A stretch of DNA of 8,767 bases from Prevotella sp. CAG:617 (GCA_000438115.1 FR903631.1:30162-38928), one strand, 5' to 3'; counted from the stretch's first letter, positions 1 through 6,501 are shown. A program made the numbers and translations. The notes: generated by a model from the letters alone, not told the origin.

Positions 1-1
1 A

Positions 2-41
2 AACAAGGCCGGACTTGGAGACCACAGGGTCCGACCTTGTT
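2..41 (-). terminator. Hairpin, probable intrinsic terminator downstream of tRNA-Arg
   Basis: Arms 2-14 and 29-41 form a 13-bp inverted repeat around a 14-nt loop, which can itself fold a 3-bp inner stem (TGG/CCA). The one non-Watson-Crick position is a C/A mismatch in plus-strand RNA but a permitted G-U wobble in minus-strand RNA, so the hairpin is better formed in a minus transcript. Read on the minus strand the stem ends in CCTTGTTT, a short U-rich tail. It lies downstream of the tRNA, which also reads on the minus strand. The sequence beyond position 1 is not visible, so it could instead serve a gene outside the window. Confidence 0.5.
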
Positions 42-89
42 CCGCCGGGGCGGCACTTTCTGCGGTTTTCGCGGCTTGTGATACGACAA

Positions 90-119
90 GGGCCCGTCTC
101 CGCGGTTGGAAACGGGCCC
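90..119 (-). terminator. GC-rich hairpin just downstream of the tRNA
   Basis: GGGCCCGT at 90-97 pairs with ACGGGCCC at 112-119 (8 bp). After one C/A mismatch, TCC (99-101) pairs with GGA (108-110), leaving a 6-nt loop. It begins 7 nt beyond the tRNA 3' end. The minus-strand sequence after the stem (CTTGTCGTAT) has no real U tract, so it may be a weak terminator, a processing or stability hairpin, or the first half of a double terminator with the hairpin at 2-41. The stem itself is certain; its role is inferred. Confidence 0.45.
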
Positions 120-126
120 CGGTCGG

Positions 127-198
127 TACCCCCGATGAGAATCGAACTCATATTTACGGTTTAGGAAACCGTCGTTCTATCCGTTGAACTACAAGGGC
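127..198 (-). tRNA. tRNA-Arg, anticodon CCU
   Basis: The minus strand folds into a complete 72-nt cloverleaf. The acceptor arm GCCCTTG pairs with CGGGGGT (with G-U pairs), then comes discriminator A; the D stem is GTTC/GAAC; the anticodon arm is ACGGT-TTCCTAA-ACCGT; the variable loop is AAAT; the T arm is ATGAG-TTCGATT-CTCAT. The loop TTCCTAA places CCT at the anticodon, which reads the arginine codon AGG. CCA is not encoded: the bases after the discriminator are CCG, so the end must be added by nucleotidyltransferase. A Bacteroidetes-type promoter lies about 135 nt upstream and hairpins follow downstream. I see no duplicated tRNA end or integrase that would suggest use as an attachment site. 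Confidence 0.95.
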
Positions 199-237
199 GC
201 GGCGGTGGGTTCATCACCTGCAGTCAGGTTGTTTGAA

Positions 238-265
238 CCGGCCGGAAAAACGACATTGCGGCCGG
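238..265 (-). repeat. GC hairpin in the leader between promoter and tRNA
   Basis: CCGGCCG at 238-244 is the perfect complement of CGGCCGG at 259-265, with a 14-nt loop. It lies between the promoter at 332-363 and the 5' end of the tRNA at 198, so it would sit in the 5' leader of the tRNA precursor. Neighbouring GGCC-rich sequence (262-276) offers alternative pairings. No U tract follows on either strand, which argues against a simple terminator. The inverted repeat is visible; any function is open. Confidence 0.35.
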
Positions 266-331
266 CCGTCCCGGCCAAAAGCATGGCGAAACAGTTGGCT
301 CTGGCACGATGCGCGTCCGCAATTGTGGGAG

Positions 332-363
332 CAAAGGTACACAATTCGACCGAAAGTGCCAAC
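332..363 (-). promoter_or_regulatory. Bacteroidetes-type promoter reading toward tRNA-Arg
   Basis: On the minus strand TACCTTTG (339-332) matches the Bacteroidetes -7 consensus TAnnTTTG exactly. GTTG (363-360) matches three of four bases of the -33 element TTTG, with a 20-nt spacer, which is the spacing used by the Bacteroidetes primary sigma factor. Transcription would start near 325 and run into the tRNA after a leader of about 125 nt. The promoter lies only about 40 bp past the stop codon of the outer-membrane protein gene and gives the tRNA its own start. Confidence 0.6.
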
Positions 364-404
364 TGTTTCAGCCGGCTAATGTACCGATTTTTTGTTTTCA
401 GACA

Positions 405-1640
405 TCAGTGGCCGTGGCGGCGGTGCGCCCCGAAGCGTTTGAGTACAAACGAGGGCGAGGCCTTGAAATATACGCCGGCGCTGAAGGCGCTGCGGGCATT
501 TGACAGGCTCACGTCGCCCCCGGCCGAGCGCATGGGGCGGCGGTCGGTGTAGTAATAGTTGAAGCTGAAGCCCAGCGTGTAGTGTCGGGCAAAGGTGTGG
601 GCGTAGTCGGCCGTGAAGAAGGCCGTTTGCGGGTCAATGAATTCCGTGCCGGGCGTTTTGGTCGAGAGGGTGCTGAAAAACGAGTTGCCGTAGAGCGACA
701 CAAAGCGGTGGCCGTAGAAATAGCCGGCGTGCAGCCCGAAGTCCGACAGCTGTACGGACGCCCGGGCAAATACGCCTACGCCCGCATCGTGGGGCCACAG
801 CTGGCCCGACTGCTGGTAGGAGCCTACCACGTCGGCCTCAAGGCCCATGCTGCGCAGTACGCACCGGCGGGCGTTCCATTTCAGGCCCAGTCCCACGGCC
901 CCGTTGACCAGCGTCTGCACGGAATTGCCGGCAATGGTGTCCTGCTCGCCGCCGCGGTGCTGCCCCAGCAGCTGGATGGGCGAGTAAACGTGCAGGCGCG
1001 AGTGGGGCGCGTTGTAGTAGACGATGTCCGACATGCCCAGCGTGAACACCTCCTGGTGGGTGTCGGTCTCAAACTGATAGCTCTGCCAGTTAATCCACGC
1101 GTCAAAGCGTGTGTGGGGCCGGCGTACGATGGCCTGGAAACCGGCTTCGGGGTCGGAGGTGAGGTCGAGCTCGGGGTCGTAGAGCGGAGTGACCAGGCGG
1201 TGGTTCGACTGGCCGTAGATGTCGCCGAACACCAGGTCGGCGTGCTTCAGTTTCAGCTGGGCGCGCAAAAAGGGCAGCACGTGGGCGCCGCGCTGGTATT
1301 GCGAGCCCTTCCAGGTGCCGATGTCCTGATAGGCATAGTTGGGGTATTTGTTGGCGCCGTGGTAGGCCAGGGCGTGCAGGCCCACCTCCAGACGCAGGCG
1401 GCGCGTGGGCTGATACGTCAGTCGCGGCCGTATCCATACGCCGGGCAGGGAGTATCCCTTTTGTACGTTGCCGTCGTATTCGTTATCCTTGAAAAAGAAC
1501 ATGTTGTCCACCTTCAGTTGCAGGGTCTGCGTTTCGTGGGGCATGATGCGGTCGTCGTCGAGCATTTCGGGGCGGCCGGTTTGTGCCGCAGCCGGCAGCG
1601 CCATCAGGGCGGTCAGGAAAAAAAGCGTAATGCGTGACAT
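405..1640 (-). CDS. Putative outer-membrane beta-barrel protein, function unknown
   Basis: The 411-residue protein starts with a clear Sec signal peptide: Met-Ser-Arg, a hydrophobic core at residues 4-15, and a cleavage site after ALPAAAQ at about residue 20. There is no lipobox. The mature part is rich in Tyr, Phe and Trp and shows repeated alternating polar/apolar stretches (for example residues 66-93, 119-140, 166-191, 247-275, 287-311, 338-364 and 384-394), as expected of antiparallel transmembrane strands. The C-terminus is basic and His-rich (KRFGAHRRHGH) instead of ending in the usual aromatic residue. It resembles conserved hypothetical outer-membrane proteins of Bacteroidales, but I cannot assign a substrate. 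It is the last gene of the probable three-gene unit, 62 bp after yifB, with no promoter seen between them and no clear terminator after its TGA stop. ATG at 1640 is chosen because it opens directly on the signal peptide. Confidence 0.8.
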   Translation of the reverse strand: MSRITLFFLTALMALPAAAQTGRPEMLDDDRIMPHETQTLQLKVDNMFFFKDNEYDGNVQKGYSLPGVWIRPRLTYQPTRRLRLEVGLHALAYHGANKYPNYAYQDIGTWKGSQYQRGAHVLPFLRAQLKLKHADLVFGDIYGQSNHRLVTPLYDPELDLTSDPEAGFQAIVRRPHTRFDAWINWQSYQFETDTHQEVFTLGMSDIVYYNAPHSRLHVYSPIQLLGQHRGGEQDTIAGNSVQTLVNGAVGLGLKWNARRCVLRSMGLEADVVGSYQQSGQLWPHDAGVGVFARASVQLSDFGLHAGYFYGHRFVSLYGNSFFSTLSTKTPGTEFIDPQTAFFTADYAHTFARHYTLGFSFNYYYTDRRPMRSAGGDVSLSNARSAFSAGVYFKASPSFVLKRFGAHRRHGH

Positions 1641-1702
1641 GTGATGTTTTAAATATCAGAGGTTGAATGAAAGTTTCGGTTATGTGTGGGGGCGGTGGCA
1701 AT

Positions 1703-3241
1703 CTATTCGCCCCATCCCTTGCGGTCGAGGCGCCGGTAGCCTATGGCTTCGCCGATGTGGGCGGCCGTTACGCGCTCGGAGCCGGCCAGGTCGGCAATGG
1801 TTCGCGCCACGCGCAGAATACGTTCGTAGGCACGTGCCGTAAGGTCGAGCGTCTGCATGGCCTGACGCAGCATGCCGAGGCTTTCGGCGTCGGGCTGCAC
1901 AAAGGTGTGGAGCTGGCGTGAATCCATTTGCGCGTTGCAGTGGATGCCCGGCACCTCCTTAAAGCGTTCCTGCTGCCGTTGCCGTGCCGCCATGACGCGC
2001 TGGCGGATGCGGGCGCTCGGTTCGCCCGCCGGAGCCGTGGTGAGAGCTTCAAAAGGCACGGGCGTTACTTCCACCTGCAGGTCAATGCGGTCCATGAGCG
2101 GACCCGAAATGCGGTTCATGTAACGCTGTATCTGCCCGGGCTGACACACGCAGGGATGCGTCGGATGGTTGTAGTAGCCGCAGGGGCAGGGATTCATCGA
2201 GGCCACCAGCATAAACGAGCAGGGCAGACTGACGCTGTATTTGGCACGGGAGATGCTGACCACGCGGTCTTCCAGCGGCTGGCGGAGCGTTTCGAGTGCC
2301 GAGCGGCTGAATTCCGGCAGTTCGTCGAGGAAGAGTACGCCGTTGTGGGCCAGACTGATTTCGCCCGGCTGGAAGTGTGTGCCGCCGCCAATCAGCGCTA
2401 CGTCGGATATGGTATGGTGAGGGGCGCGGAAGGGGCGCTGGGCAATCAGTGTGGACTGCTGGTCGAGCATGCCGGCTACGGAGTGAATCTGCGTGGTTTC
2501 CAGACTTTCGGCCAGCGAGAGCGGCGGCAGAATGGAGGGCAGGCGTTTGGCCATCATGCTCTTGCCGCAGCCGGGGCTGCCAATCATGATGAGGTTGTGT
2601 CCGCCGGCTGCTGCAATCTCAAAGGCGCGCTTGGCGTTGTCCTGTCCGCGCACGTCGGCAAAGTCGTAGGCATATTGGGCTTGCTGTTCGTAGAATTCGG
2701 CCCGTGTGTCCACCACGGTAGGCTCCAGGTCTCCCCGGCCGTTAAGCAGGGCCACCACGTCGTTCAGATGGGTGGCGCCATACACCTTCAGGCGGTTGAC
2801 TACGGCGGCCTCGCGGGCATTCTGCTGCGGTACGATGAGGGCTTCGAGTCCCATCTCGCGGGCTTTGATGGCTATGGGCAGGGCGCCTTTTATGGGGCGC
2901 AGGCTGCCGTCGAGTCCCAGCTCGCCCACCATCATGCAGCGCTCCAGTCGCGTGGCGTCTACCACGTGGTTGCCGGCCAGCAGCCCTATGGCCAGCGGGA
3001 GGTCGTAGGCCGAGCCTTCCTTTTTCAGGTCGGCAGGAGCCAGATTGACCGTGATTTTTTGCCGCGGAAAGTAGTGGCCGGAGTTGTGGAGGGCTGAAAA
3101 TACGCGCGTACGGCTTTCGCGTACGGCGTTGTCGGGCAGCCCGACCATAAAGAAGAGCGAGCCGTCGGAAAGGTTGACTTCAACCTTCACGGGTATGGCT
3201 TCGAGGCCGTTGAGGGCGGCACATAGTGTGGTGGTAAGCAT
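1703..3241 (-). CDS. yifB: YifB/ComM family Mg-chelatase-like AAA+ ATPase
   Basis: The 512-residue length is normal for the family. The N-terminal part (about 1-165) is the ChlI/Lon-S16-like domain, with VGLPDNAVRESRTRV at 33-47 and the LKKEGSAYDLPLAIG stretch at 72-86. The AAA+ core follows, with Walker A GSPGCGKS (221-228), Walker B GVLFLDELPEF (301-311), and GPLMDRIDL (380-388) bearing the likely arginine finger. A four-cysteine cluster, NPCPCG plus CVC (C352, C354, C364, C366), is typical and could bind metal. The C-terminal helical Mg-chelatase domain spans about 407-507. ComM, the Haemophilus and Vibrio member, is a hexameric branch-migration helicase that extends recombination during natural transformation; the role in Bacteroidetes is not established, and the family does not chelate magnesium. 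It lies 80 bp after the thioredoxin-like lipoprotein gene and 62 bp before the barrel gene. The first ATG matches the conserved family N-terminus. Confidence 0.95.
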   Translation of the reverse strand: MLTTTLCAALNGLEAIPVKVEVNLSDGSLFFMVGLPDNAVRESRTRVFSALHNSGHYFPRQKITVNLAPADLKKEGSAYDLPLAIGLLAGNHVVDATRLERCMMVGELGLDGSLRPIKGALPIAIKAREMGLEALIVPQQNAREAAVVNRLKVYGATHLNDVVALLNGRGDLEPTVVDTRAEFYEQQAQYAYDFADVRGQDNAKRAFEIAAAGGHNLIMIGSPGCGKSMMAKRLPSILPPLSLAESLETTQIHSVAGMLDQQSTLIAQRPFRAPHHTISDVALIGGGTHFQPGEISLAHNGVLFLDELPEFSRSALETLRQPLEDRVVSISRAKYSVSLPCSFMLVASMNPCPCGYYNHPTHPCVCQPGQIQRYMNRISGPLMDRIDLQVEVTPVPFEALTTAPAGEPSARIRQRVMAARQRQQERFKEVPGIHCNAQMDSRQLHTFVQPDAESLGMLRQAMQTLDLTARAYERILRVARTIADLAGSERVTAAHIGEAIGYRRLDRKGWGE

Positions 3242-3321
3242 ATGCTGGTAGTTTAGGTTGGCAGGATGGTGGCCCGGGCAGCCGGAGCGGGCGTATGGCG
3301 GGCAAGGCGGTGCAGCTCCGG

Positions 3322-4368
3322 TCAGTGCATCAGACGGTCGATTTCCTGCGAAAGGTTGTCGGTTTCGATGATGCGTGCCTTGATGCGGCCCTGCTCGTCG
3401 AGCATGAGCAGGGTGGGTACGCTGGTCAGGCCCGTTTGCTGGACGAGCGGCGACTCAAAGGCGCGTCCGTCGCATATAATGTGACCGGGGATGGTGTCGC
3501 TCTTGACGCGGCGCCGGCACTGCTCCAGGTCGTAGTCGAGCGAGACGAACACCATGCTGAGGCGTGGGCCGTAGGTGCGGTGAATCTGGCGCAGCGTGCG
3601 CATCATTCCGTACACGTTCTTGGACCATGTGGCCCAGAACACCACCAGGGTGGGGCGGCCCGCTACGGGCGGCAGCTGCAGGTGGTTGCCGTAGATGTCG
3701 GTCAGCTTGAGTGCCGGCATGGGCTGGCCCGGGGCCGTACGCGTGAGAGGCTGTATGCGTTGCCTGAGCGTGCGCATGCTGCTGTTGCGCGGCTGTGCGC
3801 GGGCCATGAGGTTGAGCAGTTCGGCTGCAGGCGGCTGCAGGGCGTCGGCCTTGACGAAATAGGTCATGAACACGGCCTGGGCAGCCACCGTATTGGGGTG
3901 CTGGCGGATAAAGTCGGCCGCAGCCAGGCGCTTGTCGCCGTCGGTGCGGTTTACGTTCTCTTGTCTGAACTTGGTGAGCAGTTCGTTGTCCTTTGAGCCG
4001 GCAATGTCCACTTCGCCCAGCTTGTTGGCGTCGGCCTCAATGTCGATGGTCTTGCCCGGCTCGGCAATGAGGCTGAGCTCGGCAAAGTTGGGGAACAGCA
4101 GGTTGAGCACGCGGCGTTCGGAAATTTCCTTCTCAATTTCAAAACGTCCGTTGTCAAGCCTGATGGTATCAAAACTGGCTGGCGAACCCATCTCGTCGTA
4201 TAGGTAGAATTCGGCCTGATTGACACCGCGGAAATGACCTTTTATGCGTACATGATTCTTGTCGGGACCGCAGGCGCTCAGGAGCAGTACGAGCAGCGGG
4301 GCCCACAGCGTGAGCCACGGGGAGCGTGGAAGCCGTCGGGTAGTGGCGCGTAAGGGATTTGACAACAT
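3322..4368 (-). CDS. DUF4369/thioredoxin-fold lipoprotein lacking the CXXC cysteines
   Basis: The 348-residue protein has a basic N-region, a hydrophobic segment at about 19-31 and the lipobox LSAC, making C33 the lipidation site. The residues after it (GPDKN) are not an acidic surface-export signal, so a periplasm-facing lipoprotein is likely. Residues 38-125 look like the DUF4369 domain found ahead of Bacteroidetes TlpA-like proteins, 126-210 is helical, and 211-348 is a thioredoxin/AhpC-TSA fold. The fold is intact: PGQPMPALKLTDIYG (213-227), the LVVFWATW strand (241-248) and the cis-proline loop SVPTL (316-320). Where active members have WCxxC, this one reads W248-S-K-N-V, so both redox cysteines are missing. 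The other two mature cysteines (C284, C299) are not in the active-site position. It is probably not an ordinary disulfide reductase; a binding or scaffold role is possible. It appears to be the first gene of the unit with yifB. The start lies 2 bp after the stop of a short doubtful ORF, and I see no promoter box. Confidence 0.88.
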   Translation of the reverse strand: MLSNPLRATTRRLPRSPWLTLWAPLLVLLLSACGPDKNHVRIKGHFRGVNQAEFYLYDEMGSPASFDTIRLDNGRFEIEKEISERRVLNLLFPNFAELSLIAEPGKTIDIEADANKLGEVDIAGSKDNELLTKFRQENVNRTDGDKRLAAADFIRQHPNTVAAQAVFMTYFVKADALQPPAAELLNLMARAQPRNSSMRTLRQRIQPLTRTAPGQPMPALKLTDIYGNHLQLPPVAGRPTLVVFWATWSKNVYGMMRTLRQIHRTYGPRLSMVFVSLDYDLEQCRRRVKSDTIPGHIICDGRAFESPLVQQTGLTSVPTLLMLDEQGRIKARIIETDNLSQEIDRLMH

Positions 4369-4427
4369 ATTTACTGCGTTAAGTGAGGGTTAAGGGTGGC
4401 CGTATGTTGGCGGGGCGGCAGCGGCGG

Positions 4428-4490
4428 GGTGGCTGGGCAAGGTGGTTTTCGGGGACAACAGGGCGGCTTGTAAATCAGACAAGGCGGCTC
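4428..4490 (-). repeat. Three degenerate 21-bp tandem repeats
   Basis: On the minus strand three consecutive 21-nt units (4490-4470, 4469-4449, 4448-4428) each begin with a variant of RARCCRCCYTGY: GAGCCGCCTTGT, AAGCCGCCCTGT and AAACCACCTTGC. The last 9 nt of the units differ. In the one long open frame across them each unit reads (E/K)-P-P-C followed by three variable residues. The unit length is a multiple of three, which suits either repeat expansion in a coding frame or a regularly spaced nucleic-acid motif. The repeats lie 60-122 bp upstream of the thioredoxin-like gene. Confidence 0.4.
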
Positions 4491-4627
4491 GCAGTTGCAA
4501 AAAGGTCGGATGTTGTTCCGGCCCTGCCGGCCTGCCGGCCATTTCCGCAACATGGGCTGCGCTGCGCGGGGCTGTGGGCGCCTCTGACGGCAGCGGAAAG
4601 CCCGATGAGGCCACGGGATAAATTGGA

Positions 4628-4664
4628 AAATCCCTCGAACCGCACGAGGCGTCCCGAGGGATTT
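4628..4664 (-). terminator. Intrinsic terminator of the ompA-like lipoprotein gene
   Basis: AAATCCCTCG (4628-4637) and CGAGGGATTT (4655-4664) form a perfect 10-bp stem around a 17-nt loop. In the minus-strand transcript the descending arm ends in GGGATTTTCC, giving a short U tract. It starts 25 bp after the TAA stop at 4689 and suits a strongly transcribed single gene. Because the thioredoxin-like gene begins about 260 bp further on, this hairpin also separates the two transcription units. Confidence 0.75.
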
Positions 4665-4688
4665 ATAGGGTTTGGTTTGATTACCGGA

Positions 4689-6389
4689 TTATTTTACGAG
4701 GCTCTGGAAAGCAGCGTCGTTAGCCAAAGCTTTGAATTCAAGGTCTTTGGCAGCGTAGCTCTTCAAGCTCGGATCCTTGGCGATAGCGTCGCGCAGGTTA
4801 GCCATGGCGGTAGAATTCTGGTTGGTGCGGGCAGCTACAATAGCTTTGAGGTAGCTGGTGATGGCATCCGGATTCTTCACTTCGTCAAGCGTGTTCTTGG
4901 CAGCGTTGTAGTCCTTGTTCAGGATCTGTGCCAGAGCAGCACCGTTGGTCTTGGCTCCGCTCAGGTTCTGAGCAGCCTGTGCGTAGTTACCTTTGGCGGT
5001 GTAGAGGTTACCGAGGGCTTCGTTGTAACCGTTGGCGTTGCTGGCTTTTGCCAGGCTGCTTTCGGCAGCAGCTACATCACCGTTAGCCAGAGCAATGTAA
5101 GCGTTGTTTACAGCCACTTCGGGAGCGTCGCTCTTCTTAGAGGCAGCCTGAGCCAAATAGCTCTTTGCACCTTCTACGTCACCTTTCTGGAAGGCAATCT
5201 GAGCCAGGTTGTTGTATGCGCGGTAGTCGTTAGGATACTGCTTGGTAGTGGTCTTGTAGATATCTTCTTTTCCAGCCGTGCTGTTGGTCAGCGTAGCGCT
5301 GTAGAGCAGCTCCTCTACGTTCAGCTTAGAAGGATCTTCCTTGTACTGAGCCTTGATTTCGTCGTCGCTGCGACCGATGAGGTTGTAGTTGATGGTCATG
5401 CGTGAACGGCGGAGTTCGGGCAATACTTCGTCAGCCAGTTCGCGGAAAGCAGAAGAGAGGTTGCGGATTTGGGTTTCACGCTCTTCCGGATCCTTGTACA
5501 TGGAGAGCACGCGCAGAATCACGTCCTTATCCTGGATGTTTGAAGCGGCTACGAGTTCCTGGAAGCCGTCCCAGTCCTGAGCGGTGTATTTAGCGTCAAC
5601 GTTACCGCTTACGCCGGCATTGCTCATGGTCTTGTTGACATATTTCTCGGTGTTGGCCTTACGGTTGGCAGCCAGCTTGTCGTTCAAGGTGAAACCACCA
5701 TCAGGTGAAGCGTAAGAAGCGATTTCTACGTTCTCCAGCTGTTTGCCTTTCTGGTCAGCCTTGATGTCTTTCAAAGTCTGTACGAAATCCTTTACAGAGG
5801 TTGATTTCAACTCGCTGTTGCGGATGTTGGCCTGCTGGATGAGGAACTTGATCTGAGATTCCTTTTCCTGCTTGATGATGCGCTGGTAAGCGTCAGCAGC
5901 CTGCGAACCGTTGGCGCTGGCCAGAGTCTTGCCCAGCAGTTCAGAAGTAGCGATAACACCGTCGGCTACCTTAACTTCTTTTACCTTAACGTTCTTCTTG
6001 CCCACTTTGGCGTCGAAGGTCAGGTAAAGTTCGCTCTTCTGCATGGCGGGGATGTAGTCGAACGAATTCTTCATGGTGTAGTTACCACCTACCTTGTAGT
6101 TGATGGTCTGGTCGTTGCCCTGTACTTTTTCACCCTGGAAAGTAGCGCTCTGACCGGTGGCTTCACCACCTTCGTAACGCAAAACGGGGATTACGGTAAC
6201 AACGGCTTTCTTCTTCATGTATTTTTCAGGGAAACGGCCATTGATCGTAACAGGAACCTTACCTGCAACGGCTTCCATCGGGGAGGGCGTTACAGTGAAG
6301 TTGTCGGCGGAGAGGTCGCCTAACTTTTTGCAAGAGCTAAGGGCTACCGTAGAGGCAATCGCAATAGCTAAATACAGATTTGTACGCAT
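4689..6389 (-). CDS. OmpA-like and TPR-containing lipoprotein
   Basis: The 566-residue protein begins with a signal sequence and the lipobox LSSC, placing the lipidated cysteine at C20; the following KKLGD lacks an acidic surface-export signal. Residues 28-145 are probably a beta-rich, Ig-like N-domain. Residues about 176-338 form an OmpA-like module: YASPDG (225-231) and N236-x2-L-x3-R243 recall the OmpA peptidoglycan-binding loop, with D230 and R243 as candidate diaminopimelate contacts, but a longer helical insert (273-330) precedes the last strand LRRSRMTINYNL. Residues 364-566 are helical tetratricopeptide-like repeats (e.g. AYNNLAQIAFQKGDVEGAKSYL at 391-412 and EALGNLYTAKGNYAQAAQNL at 457-476). 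It probably anchors outer membrane to wall and serves as an assembly scaffold. Base composition is clearly less GC-rich than the neighbours, with many GCT, GGT and AAG codons, which fits very high expression. It has its own promoter and terminator. Confidence 0.85.
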   Translation of the reverse strand: MRTNLYLAIAIASTVALSSCKKLGDLSADNFTVTPSPMEAVAGKVPVTINGRFPEKYMKKKAVVTVIPVLRYEGGEATGQSATFQGEKVQGNDQTINYKVGGNYTMKNSFDYIPAMQKSELYLTFDAKVGKKNVKVKEVKVADGVIATSELLGKTLASANGSQAADAYQRIIKQEKESQIKFLIQQANIRNSELKSTSVKDFVQTLKDIKADQKGKQLENVEIASYASPDGGFTLNDKLAANRKANTEKYVNKTMSNAGVSGNVDAKYTAQDWDGFQELVAASNIQDKDVILRVLSMYKDPEERETQIRNLSSAFRELADEVLPELRRSRMTINYNLIGRSDDEIKAQYKEDPSKLNVEELLYSATLTNSTAGKEDIYKTTTKQYPNDYRAYNNLAQIAFQKGDVEGAKSYLAQAASKKSDAPEVAVNNAYIALANGDVAAAESSLAKASNANGYNEALGNLYTAKGNYAQAAQNLSGAKTNGAALAQILNKDYNAAKNTLDEVKNPDAITSYLKAIVAARTNQNSTAMANLRDAIAKDPSLKSYAAKDLEFKALANDAAFQSLVK

Positions 6390-6443
6390 ATTAATTGATG
6401 TTTAAAAGATATGATTTTATTCTGTTTTTCTTTCCAGTGCGGG

Positions 6444-6451
6444 CAAAGATA
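6444..6451 (-). promoter_or_regulatory. -7 promoter element of the ompA-like gene
   Basis: TATCTTTG on the minus strand (6451-6444) matches the Bacteroidetes -7 consensus TAnnTTTG. Transcription would begin near 6437 and leave a leader of about 48 nt that is strikingly A/T-rich and has no Shine-Dalgarno sequence, as in strongly expressed Bacteroidetes genes. A -33 element is not convincing: the nearest TTTA (6470-6467) is only about 15 nt upstream. A second near match, TATCTTTT, lies closer to the start codon. Confidence 0.55.
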
Positions 6452-6501
6452 AGCATTTATCCTGAATAAACCCCCGCGCGGTTCTTATAAAATCTAAAAA
6501 A

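Larger units (their letters stand above)
4369..4688. other. 320-bp intergenic region between ompA-like and thioredoxin-like genes
   Basis: The region holds the ompA-like terminator (4628-4664) and three degenerate 21-bp repeats (4428-4490). It also has a GC-rich tandem duplication of CTGCCGGC near 4524-4539 and one copy (4502-4510) of the motif shared with the window ends. A 60-codon minus-strand frame rich in Cys and Pro (4371-4553) stops 2 bp before the next start codon; I do not call it a gene. No match to TAnnTTTG on the minus strand was found between 4369 and 4620, so the promoter of the thioredoxin-like, yifB and barrel unit is unrecognised. Confidence 0.6.

Noticed and set aside
127..198. 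tRNA-Arg as an integration site for a mobile element
   Set aside because: No repeated tRNA 3' end, integrase or foreign-looking gene is visible nearby in the window.
184..552. Plus-strand open frame of 122 codons starting inside the tRNA
   Set aside because: It overlaps the tRNA, a minus-strand promoter and the end of the barrel gene, and encodes nothing recognisable.
582..1637. Plus-strand open frame of 351 codons opposite the barrel gene
   Set aside because: It is a mirror of the barrel gene in GC-rich DNA. The product has no domain, signal or membrane pattern, while the minus strand encodes a clean signal peptide and barrel.
1928..3097. Plus-strand open frame of 389 codons opposite yifB
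   Set aside because: yifB on the other strand has all family motifs; the antisense product is Gly/Val/His-rich without recognisable features.
3295..3996. Plus-strand open frame of 233 codons opposite the thioredoxin-like gene
   Set aside because: Antisense shadow; the product has no recognisable motif and the minus-strand protein is convincing.
4383..5405. Plus-strand open frame of 340 codons across the gap and the end of the ompA-like gene
   Set aside because: It runs antisense through a terminator and a strongly expressed gene, with low-complexity Val/Ser-rich sequence in the overlap.
6470..6484. CCGCGCGG palindrome after lgt as a terminator
   Set aside because: The stem is only four to five base pairs with poor geometry and no U tract, so I could not support a terminator for ychF-lgt.
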